Shown: piece after piece, positions 19,896 to 28,311 of the stretch | Layout: each line of letters opens with the position of its first letter | How positions within the stretch are numbered: the stretch's first letter is position 1 | Notes under the pieces: model-generated | The model's input: only the letters and a program-made list of their open reading frames with translations | Database searches by the model: none | Told to the model about the DNA's origin: nothing | Translations under genes and position numbers: made by a program | DNA from: an uncultured Colwellia sp. | GTDB taxonomy: Bacteria > Pseudomonadota > Gammaproteobacteria > Enterobacterales > Alteromonadaceae | Assembly: GCA_913061365.1 (NCBI GenBank) | Contig: CAJXUT010000008.1 | Span: 1-35,318 of the forward strand | Direction: 5' to 3' | DNA: 35,318 bases

Positions 19896-21560
19896 ATGTG
19901 TTCGATCTTTGGTATACTAGATATAAAAACAGGTGCTCAAGCACTTCGTCCAACCGCTTTAGAATGTTCTCGCTTATTACGTCACCGTGGTCCTGATTGG
20001 TCAGGCATATACAATAGCGACAATGCAATACTAGTTCATGAACGTTTATCTATTGTAGATACAGAGCATGGTGCTCAACCTTTATATAATGAAGACAAAA
20101 CTCATGTACTTGCCGTAAACGGTGAAATATATAACCACAAAGCGTTAGAAGCAGAATTAACGGTAGATTTTGATTTCAAAACCGCTTCTGATTGTGAAGT
20201 TATACTTCCTTTATATAAAGAACATGGCGTTGACTTTGTAGATAAATTACAAGGCATGTTTGCTTTTATTGTATACAACGAAACAGATAATTCTTATTTA
20301 GTTGCTCGTGACCACATGGGTATTATTCCTCTTTACACAGGCTATGATGCTGACGGTAACTTTTATGTTGCCTCTGAAATGAAAGCACTTATGCCTATTT
20401 GTAAAACAGTAAGTGAATTTCCTCCAGGGCATATTCTAGATAGCCGTGTTGGTGAATTACAACGTTATTACAAACGTAACTGGCAAGATTACGCAGCGAT
20501 TAAGGATAACACCACCAGCACAACTAAAATTCGCGAAGCATTAGAAGAGTCAGTAAAAAGTCACTTAATGACTGATGTACCTTACGGTGTATTGTTGTCA
20601 GGTGGCTTAGATTCTTCATTAATCTCTGCAATCACACAAAAATTTGCTGCTCGTCGTATTGAAGAAAATGATTTATCAGAAGCTTGGTGGCCAAAAGTTC
20701 ACTCGTTTGCTTGTGGTTTAGAAGGCTCTCCAGATTTAGTTGCAGCGCAAACAGTTGCTGACAGTATTGGTACTATTCATCACAGTGTTATCTTCACCGA
20801 ACAAGAAGGTATTGATGCACTTAAAGAAGTTATCTATCACTTAGAGACATATGATGTAACGACTATTCGTGCATCTACCCCTATGTACTTAATGGCACGA
20901 AAAATTAAAGCCATGGGTATTAAAATGGTACTTTCAGGTGAAGGCGCAGATGAAATATTTGGTGGTTATTTATACTTCCATAAAGCACCTAACGCACAAG
21001 AATTTCATGAAGAGTTAAACCGTAAATTAGATCGCTTACACAAGTTTGATTGTTTACGCGCTAACAAATCAATGTCTGCTTGGGGTATTGAAGCCCGTGT
21101 CCCATTTTTAGATAAACACTTTATGGATGTTGCTATGCGCATCAATCCTGAAGATAAAATGTGTGGCAACGGCAAAATGGAAAAAGCAATTTTACGTGAT
21201 TCTTTTGAAGGTTATTTACCAAAAGAAATCCTTTGGCGTCAAAAAGAGCAATTTTCTGACGGTGTAGGTTATTCTTGGATTGATGGCTTAAGAGCTCATG
21301 TTGAATCACTGGTAACTGATCAACAGCTTGAAAACGCGCATATCAGGTTCCCAGTGAATACACCTGATAACAAAGAAGGTTATTACTACCGTACTATTTT
21401 TGAAGAGAAATACCCATTAGCAACTGCTGCTGATTGTGTTATAGGCGGTAAATCTGTTGCTTGTAGTACAGAAGAAGCACTTGCTTGGGATGAAAGCTTT
21501 AAAGATAATGCCGATCCATCAGGTCGTGCAGTATTAAGTGTACATAACGAAAGTTATTAA
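19896..21560 (+). CDS. asnB: asparagine synthase (glutamine-hydrolysing) B
   Basis: MCSIFGILDIKTGAQALRP; HRGPDWSGIY; LLSGGLDSSLISAI; LSGEGADEIFGGYLYF. Confidence 0.96.
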   Translation: MCSIFGILDIKTGAQALRPTALECSRLLRHRGPDWSGIYNSDNAILVHERLSIVDTEHGAQPLYNEDKTHVLAVNGEIYNHKALEAELTVDFDFKTASDCEVILPLYKEHGVDFVDKLQGMFAFIVYNETDNSYLVARDHMGIIPLYTGYDADGNFYVASEMKALMPICKTVSEFPPGHILDSRVGELQRYYKRNWQDYAAIKDNTTSTTKIREALEESVKSHLMTDVPYGVLLSGGLDSSLISAITQKFAARRIEENDLSEAWWPKVHSFACGLEGSPDLVAAQTVADSIGTIHHSVIFTEQEGIDALKEVIYHLETYDVTTIRASTPMYLMARKIKAMGIKMVLSGEGADEIFGGYLYFHKAPNAQEFHEELNRKLDRLHKFDCLRANKSMSAWGIEARVPFLDKHFMDVAMRINPEDKMCGNGKMEKAILRDSFEGYLPKEILWRQKEQFSDGVGYSWIDGLRAHVESLVTDQQLENAHIRFPVNTPDNKEGYYYRTIFEEKYPLATAADCVIGGKSVACSTEEALAWDESFKDNADPSGRAVLSVHNESY

Positions 21561-21568
21561 CAGTTAAA
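21541..21568. repeat. attL: 28-bp exact direct repeat at the 3' end of asnB
   Basis: tacataacgaaagttattaacagttaaa, identical to 34736-34763. Confidence 0.9.
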
Positions 21569-21663
21569 TTTGCTTTTATGGGTTTGGTGTGATTTTTCAT
21601 GCCAAACCACTAAAAGGCAAGGTTTTTGCTTTGTTGTTGTATCAACAAAATAAGGCAAAATAA

Positions 21664-22569
21664 ATGGAACTTTTTTTAAATAACTGTCAAAACAACCCTG
21701 TAAACTCTTTTTTATTGACGTTAGAGTCAAAATTTAGCGCCAATACTTACCTTTCCCGTATCTCAATTTTTTGTGATTTCTTCTTTAAAACACGCGATTT
21801 TGATGAGTGCAAATGGTCAGAATTAAACCACATAGCAATACTTCAGTACATGCGCTATGAAACAAACAATGATAAAGCTCACACCACAATCAATTTAACT
21901 ATCTCTGCACTGAAAAGTGTTGCTTATGAGTGTTGGCAACAGAAAATCATTGATATTGAATGTTACACCCGTATAAAGATGATTAAAAAGCTAAAAGGCA
22001 CTCGTGCTGCCGCAGGGCGTGTATTGCAAGCCAGTGAAATAGAAAAAATTAAATGTTACTTTAAGAATCATAGCGACATAAGGAATACAAGAAACTACGC
22101 CCTTTTTGCCCTTGCTTGTGGTGCAGGACTTAGGCGGCGTGAAATTATATTGCTTAACATTGCCAACATTAAAAACGGCACTGTATTAGTTCATGGCAAA
22201 GGGAATAAGTCGCGAACTATATTTTTATCAGGCTTTGTTATTGATGCGGTAAATAGTTGGCTTAACGCTTTAAACAGGAAGAGCGGCGCGTTATTCTCAA
22301 GCATTAATAAAAATAACGAGGTATCGACAACCCGCATCTCGTCAATGGGTGTTGGCGTTGTTATTAATCAGATAATAGATGAGGTTGGAATTGAGCATTT
22401 TACACCGCACGACCTAAGAAGAACGTTTGCCACAACACTACTAGAAGTTGGCGCGGATAAAATAGCCGTGCAACGGTTAATGGGACATTCATCACTTAAT
22501 ACAACGATTGTTTACGATAGGCGCGGAGAGAAAACCCAAAGAACAGCGATTGAAATGCTACCTTTTTAA
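21664..22569 (+). CDS. int: tyrosine recombinase / integrase
   Basis: GAGLRRREI..., HGKGNKSRTIFL, HDLRRTFATTLLEVGAD, LMGHSSLNTTIVYDR: R-H-R-H-Y catalytic set. Confidence 0.95.
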   Translation: MELFLNNCQNNPVNSFLLTLESKFSANTYLSRISIFCDFFFKTRDFDECKWSELNHIAILQYMRYETNNDKAHTTINLTISALKSVAYECWQQKIIDIECYTRIKMIKKLKGTRAAAGRVLQASEIEKIKCYFKNHSDIRNTRNYALFALACGAGLRRREIILLNIANIKNGTVLVHGKGNKSRTIFLSGFVIDAVNSWLNALNRKSGALFSSINKNNEVSTTRISSMGVGVVINQIIDEVGIEHFTPHDLRRTFATTLLEVGADKIAVQRLMGHSSLNTTIVYDRRGEKTQRTAIEMLPF

Positions 22570-22597
22570 ACTTAATTAACCTGGTAACGTCACACAT

Positions 22598-22624
22598 AAA
22601 AAAACCGCCTAGATAGCGGTTTTT
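22598..22624. terminator. intrinsic (bidirectional) terminator after int
   Basis: AAAACCGC-CTAGATA-GCGGTTTT with flanking A/T runs. Confidence 0.85.
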
Positions 22625-22637
22625 GTTATTGGCTTAT

Positions 22638-22799
22638 TTAATCGTCTTTTCTTCTTAACTGCACCGACTCAACAACCGATAACCGAACATCAAAATGATT
22701 AAACTTTTTGTTAATTTGGTGAAGAATACCAAGCCCCACCACAGCGGGTGCTGTCAACCCAATACTAGAGGCTGATTCCAAAAGTGTAAATATATCCAT
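22638..22799 (-). CDS. small hydrophobic phage protein (53 aa)
   Basis: ORF not in supplied track: MDIFTLLESASSIGLTAPAVVGLGILHQINKKFNHFDVRLSVVESVQLRRKDD; TAATG overlap with upstream gene. Confidence 0.6.
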   Translation of the reverse strand: MDIFTLLESASSIGLTAPAVVGLGILHQINKKFNHFDVRLSVVESVQLRRKDD

Positions 22800-23038
22800 T
22801 ACCTGACCACCATTAAAGCATCAACTAAATTATACGTGGCACAATAATCAACACCCACATCAACACCGCGATTTTTAAGCGTGGTTTTTATTACTTTTCT
22901 AAACTCTTTATCCGTTGAATTACAATAAACTTTACTTACATCACCGACTTTGTAAGTACCAGAGCAACTCTGCAATCCACTCAGTAACAACCCTATCAAT
23001 AAAAATACTGTTGTCATAATCTTAGTGCGTAATGTCAT
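22799..23038 (-). CDS. small phage lipoprotein-like protein
   Basis: Signal sequence LLIGLLLSGLQSC; in phage gene array. Confidence 0.55.
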   Translation of the reverse strand: MTLRTKIMTTVFLLIGLLLSGLQSCSGTYKVGDVSKVYCNSTDKEFRKVIKTTLKNRGVDVGVDYCATYNLVDALMVVR

Positions 23039-23264
23039 AAATCCACCCCCCTAATGTTTGATTTTCTTTACCTGTTAATGTTTGCACAACCGAGTTAACG
23101 CCACGGTTGAAAATATTGGTTTGGCTGACTGGGTTTAGTGCATCGCCGACCGTTTCAACGGCTTTTGCCGCTTGTCGCTTGGTGTACCAAATACCAACAA
23201 CACCCAAAACACCGACCGCAGCCACGGCCCCCACTTTCGAGTTCAATAGCTTTTCTTTATTCAT
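23022..23264 (-). CDS. small single-TM phage protein, probable virion membrane protein
   Basis: MNKEKLLNSKVGAVAAVGVLGVVGIWYTKRQA...GDALNPVSQTNIFNRGVNSVVQTLTG. Confidence 0.6.
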   Translation of the reverse strand: MNKEKLLNSKVGAVAAVGVLGVVGIWYTKRQAAKAVETVGDALNPVSQTNIFNRGVNSVVQTLTGKENQTLGGWIYDITH

Positions 23265-23364
23265 TATCAACAATTCCTTTGGTATGCGCTTTTAATTGAT
23301 AAATAGCCGTTGCACACATTGAAGCAATAACGATTGCCCCAAGTGCGGTTTTTAAATATTTCAT
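23257..23364 (-). CDS. very small single-TM phage protein (35 aa)
   Basis: ORF not in supplied track: MKYLKTALGAIVIASMCATAIYQLKAHTKGIVDNE; overlaps start of next gene. Confidence 0.5.
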   Translation of the reverse strand: MKYLKTALGAIVIASMCATAIYQLKAHTKGIVDNE

Positions 23365-23903
23365 TATGTGAACATCTCCGAAGTTTCACCCATACGATGT
23401 AGACGAGCAATAACAAAGCTTTCTTGTTTTGCCAGTCGCTCACCTTCTCGCGCTTGCTCAATGGTAAACGCACCCTTTGAACCTTCAAACACTGACATGT
23501 GCAACATTAATTCAGGTAGCATTGCAGGGCTAACATATTCATTCGGTGATAATTGCAAGCGGTCAGGATGCGACACGTAATCAATATAAGCTTGTGTGTG
23601 GTTATTTTCTTCCGTTCCACTTGGAGCCCATTTATTGATAATTGCATTTAACGTATTATCGCCACGTTCTAAATATTGCAGCAAAATAATATACCCTGCA
23701 CGAAAGCCGTATTCAGGGCTTTGAAATTCTTCAAAAATTGGGTCGAGATTTAGCGCGCGTTCGCCCGTCCAATCTGCCGACTCTTTAATATTTAGCGGAT
23801 TGTTATTGCGAACGTTTTTAGGTTTTTTAGTCATAAAAAAATATCCTATTGGTAAAATTAATAATGTGACTGTATAAAGACTAGGTTTCATTACCACCCC
23901 CAA
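23364..23903 (-). CDS. phage virion-associated protein with NNNPLNI motif, possible peptidoglycan hydrolase
   Basis: N-terminal TM then KNVRNNNPLNIKESADWTGE...YGFRAGYIILLQYLERGDNTLNAIINKWAP, a widespread phage family. Confidence 0.7.
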   Translation of the reverse strand: MGVVMKPSLYTVTLLILPIGYFFMTKKPKNVRNNNPLNIKESADWTGERALNLDPIFEEFQSPEYGFRAGYIILLQYLERGDNTLNAIINKWAPSGTEENNHTQAYIDYVSHPDRLQLSPNEYVSPAMLPELMLHMSVFEGSKGAFTIEQAREGERLAKQESFVIARLHRMGETSEMFT

Positions 23904-25354
23904 ACCTCACAATAACAAACATAATCGCCGCTTTGGTTGCGGTACACATTCACAGTACCTAAAGTTTTATTTACTACGCGCAACTCATATTCATCATTTT
24001 CCCGCTTTATCTTTGCATCAAAGCGATACACGTTTACATAAACGCCCGACCCATTATCTGACTGCCTAGACAAGAACCCTTTAGCAACAACACCGCGAAT
24101 GGCCGAATACAACTCAACACTAATATCATCATCTAAAAGATATGAACCTGCCCTTGCAACGTTAACCTCACCTGTAAAATGTATTAGTGAACCGTCGACC
24201 CTTGTTTTCTTTGTCCCGTCAAACTTTTTTGAGGCACTAGAAAAAAAACCCTGCCAAGCAAAGGCTGGGTTTCCTGATATAGCATTCTGCTTGGCTGTAT
24301 CAAGCACGTTCACCGCTGACCCTGCCGCAATATTCAACATGTTATTTTCAAGCGTGGCAAGCGAATACGAACCCTCAGGAAAAAACACAGGTCTTTTCAT
24401 ATTTACATCATTGTAAATATTACTATTATGATAATAGACCTCTGAAAATGTCCCGTTGTAATTTGGCGAAACTGTTACAGAACTAACAAAATGACAACTG
24501 GCAAAATGACAGTATCTTGCATTTTCCTCTTTGATTTCAACTATTGACAGCTCGCAACCCGTAAACGTCACGCCATTAGAATTTAAAAGATGTATATCAC
24601 CTGCATAAACCTCACAGCCTGAAAAATTAAAAGCTGAAACCGTTATATTGTCTGTAAAAATATTTACTGTATTGTGATTAATTGTTAAACCAGAACAAAC
24701 ACCGTGCGCATCATTGGCACCGCCAACCAAATGCACCCCCGTTAAGTTATCGGTAACGGTTACGGCTGAATAATTATTATTACCCCCTTTAATCCGCAAA
24801 CCTGTATCATTGCCAAAAATAGAGCCTATCGCGGTTTTATTGTATTCTGAGCGCGTACCCTCATTTATACCCGTTACATTGTCTTTAATGACAAAATTAC
24901 TTAAATGATTTCCTTGGTGCCTATCAACACATTCATTACGCTGATAAGCATCACCCTTAAAATCTTTAATGGTTACGTTTTGGGTTTTTGTTTCAACCTT
25001 ACCTAACGCACTAACACCAATAACATTCGTACCTATGTCAGTTTTTCCATTACCAGTGTAATTTATCCCATCAGAAACAGACCTATTTCCATGCTTTAAC
25101 GCGATAACTGTTGCAGGTCTAACCTCTGCACCATAACCAAATATTGTTTGGTCATCTTGCAGCGTAATATCGGCTTTGTAATAATTACCGTCCTTTGGCT
25201 TAGGAACAAAGACCGATAAACCAGTCGCCACCGCCCTTGCGAATGCGGCAGTATTATCCTTTGAATTCCCGCTTGCTTTTGCGCCAAAATTAACAACATT
25301 AACGATGCTGTGCCTTGCATCTATTGCGGAAAGTGAAACCGAAGAGCTACTCAT
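23891..25354 (-). CDS. beta-helix tailspike-like / pectate-lyase-fold receptor-binding protein
   Basis: NVVNFGAKASGNSKDNTAAFARAVATG...VFVPKPKDGNYY pectate_lyase_3-type N-terminus followed by repetitive beta-helix-like sequence. Confidence 0.75.
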   Translation of the reverse strand: MSSSSVSLSAIDARHSIVNVVNFGAKASGNSKDNTAAFARAVATGLSVFVPKPKDGNYYKADITLQDDQTIFGYGAEVRPATVIALKHGNRSVSDGINYTGNGKTDIGTNVIGVSALGKVETKTQNVTIKDFKGDAYQRNECVDRHQGNHLSNFVIKDNVTGINEGTRSEYNKTAIGSIFGNDTGLRIKGGNNNYSAVTVTDNLTGVHLVGGANDAHGVCSGLTINHNTVNIFTDNITVSAFNFSGCEVYAGDIHLLNSNGVTFTGCELSIVEIKEENARYCHFASCHFVSSVTVSPNYNGTFSEVYYHNSNIYNDVNMKRPVFFPEGSYSLATLENNMLNIAAGSAVNVLDTAKQNAISGNPAFAWQGFFSSASKKFDGTKKTRVDGSLIHFTGEVNVARAGSYLLDDDISVELYSAIRGVVAKGFLSRQSDNGSGVYVNVYRFDAKIKRENDEYELRVVNKTLGTVNVYRNQSGDYVCYCEVWGW

Positions 25355-25977
25355 TAAATTAACTCCAAAACATCGACAAAAACACTTGAGCCGCCCGCAT
25401 TAAACGCCCAAAGTTCTCCAGACGTGTCCATGTAATCCACCACTCCAACATCAAGATAACCACCACTTGAATCACTAACGGTATTATCACCACCCAATGA
25501 AACACCATTGAATTGGTCGCTTCGAATATTGATGCGGTTACTTTTGCGTGTACCTGCATCAAATAACTTAGTAGCAACATCAGGAAGGCATTCAACACGT
25601 GGTTTATGGGTGTTTGTTATTGCTGATAAAGTAGCAACCGTCCAAGCGCCTTGTTGCGCAACTGCACCAATCGTAAATGCTTCATCAAAATGCACTTCGA
25701 TAGGTGACGTATTAATTATTTCAGTGCGTGTTACTTGTGCTTTTTTACCGATAGCTGTACTTGTAATAACAAAATCAATAACGACCTGCTCATTAGTCAT
25801 GTTTTGCAATGTTATTTTAGGTCTATCACCAATGTTGATTTGGTCGCTCGTTTCCAGTGGTATATCTTCAAGCCCTTTAGCTGAAAGCTCAACAGAGCCG
25901 CTAAGACTTATTACCGTAAAAATACCACCGCTAGAATTTATGGTTTTCTTTTCATAGCCCGCTAATGTTAATTTCAT
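25354..25977 (-). CDS. putative vertex/spike-base structural protein
   Basis: beta-rich 207 aa, lies immediately upstream of and overlaps the spike gene; TAATG coupling with 25977..26363. Confidence 0.45.
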   Translation of the reverse strand: MKLTLAGYEKKTINSSGGIFTVISLSGSVELSAKGLEDIPLETSDQINIGDRPKITLQNMTNEQVVIDFVITSTAIGKKAQVTRTEIINTSPIEVHFDEAFTIGAVAQQGAWTVATLSAITNTHKPRVECLPDVATKLFDAGTRKSNRINIRSDQFNGVSLGGDNTVSDSSGGYLDVGVVDYMDTSGELWAFNAGGSSVFVDVLELI

Positions 25978-26363
25978 TATTTAGCTGCCTTTTTTTTATC
26001 GTTCGACATATTTGAGGAAACAACGACCGCAAGCACTATCGCGCCCACAATACTAATACCCGCTAAATAGATTGTTTTAGTTGTTTTTAAATCACCCGTT
26101 TTAATTTCTGTCGCTAAATCTTGGACTGAATCAATCGCCTTATTACTAATCGTTGAGACTCGCTCATTTGCATTACCTGCAAACTCTAGCGCGTCCGAGC
26201 TGATTTCTTCTATTGCGCCAAAACTTAACGCGATTGCGTCATGGTCAGTTAATACAAGTGAATTTCCATCACTCGCCGTTATCTGTACACCCGATTCATT
26301 ACTGGCGTTATTGGTTTCCGTTAACGTTTGATTGGTTGTTGCGCTTTTTGAACTGCCGCCCAT
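25977..26363 (-). CDS. small membrane-anchored structural protein (MGGSS N-terminus, C-terminal TM)
   Basis: MGGSSKSATTNQTLTETNN...TIYLAGISIVGAIVLAVVVSSNM. Confidence 0.55.
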   Translation of the reverse strand: MGGSSKSATTNQTLTETNNASNESGVQITASDGNSLVLTDHDAIALSFGAIEEISSDALEFAGNANERVSTISNKAIDSVQDLATEIKTGDLKTTKTIYLAGISIVGAIVLAVVVSSNMSNDKKKAAK

Positions 26364-26716
26364 TAGAGGGTTCTCCTAAAAATACTCTCGACAAACTCAA
26401 AGTCTTGTCTGATTAATTTTAATATTGCGGGTCGTTTTGTATGAAAACGAATTGAAGAAAAGCCGCTATTTTTAACGGCTTGAATAACACCTGTAATAAT
26501 TTCGCCCAAGTTTTCACCCTCAAAACAACACACAACAAGCTCTTTGTTTTCGGCGCGGGTTAGCATATAAGCCTGACCCTTTTGCAATCTCCAACATTGA
26601 GCTATACCGCTATCGCATTGCTTTTTAAGTGCCACACCATCATCACCAACCGATTTTGATAAATATGGCGCAGCTTGGGCGAATGTTATTTTTTCAGCTA
26701 TTACTTTTTCTTCCAC
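26363..26716 (-). CDS. phage protein, possible GNAT-like fold
   Basis: Start refined to GTG 26716 (VEEKVIAEKITF); ENLGEIITGVIQAVKNSGFSSIRFHTKRPAILKLI. Confidence 0.4.
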   Translation of the reverse strand: MEEKVIAEKITFAQAAPYLSKSVGDDGVALKKQCDSGIAQCWRLQKGQAYMLTRAENKELVVCCFEGENLGEIITGVIQAVKNSGFSSIRFHTKRPAILKLIRQDFEFVESIFRRTL

Positions 26717-26910
26717 ACGTAAATTCCACCAATAACCGCGATTGAGATAACAGAAAGCCCCGTGACCCACGGCGGCATTGATATGCCTTTGTTGATATTT
26801 AACCCGCCTTGCGTTGCATTGGTGGTTGAGTAAACATCGCCCGAAGTGGCAGAGCTACCCATATCGGCAGATAAACCACCGCCACCCGTAAGGCTTGCCA
26901 TGCCGCCCAT
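26701..26910 (-). CDS. small single-TM structural protein
   Basis: MGGMASLTGGGGLSADMGSS...WVTGLSVISIAVIGGIYVWKKK. Confidence 0.55.
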   Translation of the reverse strand: MGGMASLTGGGGLSADMGSSATSGDVYSTTNATQGGLNINKGISMPPWVTGLSVISIAVIGGIYVWKKK

Positions 26911-27215
26911 TATTTGACAGCCTTATAAACAACACCCGCAACCAACAATCCACCAAAACCAATCGCTGAATACAAGCCGATTTTTTTATAATTGATATTT
27001 ATTGAGTCGTTAACAACAATTGTCTCCCCTGCTTGCGTTTCACCGCGTTCAGGTTGGTAGATTGTGTCAGTATTGCCATTGGCATAATTGACGGGCTTTA
27101 TCGTTTCACGACTAGATTCGCTAAACTTGGCATTTACATAAGTATTAGCCAAGCCCACGAACGCATCAAAATAGCCGCCGTTATCTTCTTGTGATTTCTC
27201 AACAATAGATTCCAT
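26910..27215 (-). CDS. small single-TM structural protein
   Basis: C-terminal TM IGLYSAIGFGGLLVAGVVYKAVK directly downstream of capsid gene. Confidence 0.55.
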   Translation of the reverse strand: MESIVEKSQEDNGGYFDAFVGLANTYVNAKFSESSRETIKPVNYANGNTDTIYQPERGETQAGETIVVNDSININYKKIGLYSAIGFGGLLVAGVVYKAVK

Positions 27216-27225
27216 GCGTTACCCC

Positions 27226-28035
27226 TTAAGCAGCTTCAAGCACTTCAAATAACACAGGAATGTTACCCGCAGCACTAACTGTTGGCTTTATCTCGAAAGA
27301 CTTACCCGCCGTTTGTAATGAATCCATCAAGTTAAAGCCAGACGCGATAGCATCAAAGTGCATGTAGCCCGCTTGCTTGTTTCGCTTAAAACGACTTAAC
27401 ATCAAATCATTTTGTGCTGTACTCATATTCCAACGTTCTAAGCGGTTATGCTTAATCGTTAAGTTGGTAATATTGGCTGTTTTCATGTGCATACGCTGAA
27501 TGCGTGGACCGCGTGAAAAAGTACTAAAGTTATTTAAACCCGTGGCGCTTGCATCAATATCAAGTACATATTTACGCGGGACATAAACGCGTTGCTCTAA
27601 AGCGCCACCGATTTCTAATCGACCACGTTGACGAATAAAGCCCGCGATTTCTGGCGAATCACCATCGTTGGTTTGCTGTGCAGTAGCGGCAGCAATTTTT
27701 AAGGTAAGCGTTAATTTATCTTGTGCAGTAGTTACAAGACCCGTTAGATTTTGACCGTCTTCTGTGCGACCTGTTAAATCATCAAATGGCACAATGAAAA
27801 TACCCGCCGCGATTGCATCAGGGTTTTTGTACGCTTCAATCATGCGTAAATCTTCACCCGTTAAATCGTAAATTACATCGCCATTAAGCTTTAATTGTGC
27901 TTGTAATAATTGGTCATTATCCATATTGGTCATTAAGACGATATCAGATAAGACCGCGCCCGTTTCGATGTGCATAGTGGTTTTACCCGCCCATACAATA
28001 GAAACATTATCGAGTTGTTGATTAGTATGGCGCAT
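27226..28035 (-). CDS. major capsid protein, PM2 P2-like (double jelly roll)
   Basis: about 269 aa (start refined to MRHTNQQL), size and pattern of viral coat protein P2 family; embedded among TM virion genes next to packaging ATPase. Confidence 0.75.
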   Translation of the reverse strand: MRHTNQQLDNVSIVWAGKTTMHIETGAVLSDIVLMTNMDNDQLLQAQLKLNGDVIYDLTGEDLRMIEAYKNPDAIAAGIFIVPFDDLTGRTEDGQNLTGLVTTAQDKLTLTLKIAAATAQQTNDGDSPEIAGFIRQRGRLEIGGALEQRVYVPRKYVLDIDASATGLNNFSTFSRGPRIQRMHMKTANITNLTIKHNRLERWNMSTAQNDLMLSRFKRNKQAGYMHFDAIASGFNLMDSLQTAGKSFEIKPTVSAAGNIPVLFEVLEAA

Positions 28036-28036
28036 A

Positions 28037-28147
28037 TTATTTACCACCTAAGAATTTAACAGCGTCAACGTTATTTGATGCGTAAACAACCGCACCAGAT
28101 ACCGCAACGGCAATAAGGGCAGATAGCCCAATAGTTTTGTAGTTCAT
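28037..28147 (-). CDS. 36-aa single-TM protein, probable minor virion membrane protein
   Basis: ORF not in supplied track: MNYKTIGLSALIAVAVSGAVVYASNNVDAVKFLGGK; stop abuts capsid-gene start. Confidence 0.6.
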   Translation of the reverse strand: MNYKTIGLSALIAVAVSGAVVYASNNVDAVKFLGGK

Positions 28148-28268
28148 AGTCGAACCCTTATTAAAAATGAATGTATAAATCGGTTTTGAGTAGAACAAAT
28201 GATTCCAAATTGATTCAACAAGTATTCGGAAACGATTCGGAATTGCATTTTTAAAATCAAGGCAATAA

Positions 28269-28292
28269 AAAACCGCGCAATTGCGCGGTTTT
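28269..28292. terminator. intrinsic terminator, perfect 24-bp palindrome
   Basis: AAAACCGCGCAATTGCGCGGTTTT between packaging ATPase and capsid module. Confidence 0.85.
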
Positions 28293-28311
28293 AAAGGGTT
28301 ATTCGGAAATA

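Noticed and set aside
23267-23488. 73-aa minus-strand ORF MKVQRVRLPLSKREK...
   Set aside because: Overlaps the NNNPLNI gene; the alternative 35-aa TM ORF (23257-23364) fits the gene array better
24099-24416. 105-aa plus-strand ORF within the spike gene, and 25508..25957 plus-strand ORF
   Set aside because: Antisense to well-supported phage structural ORFs; no codon or family support
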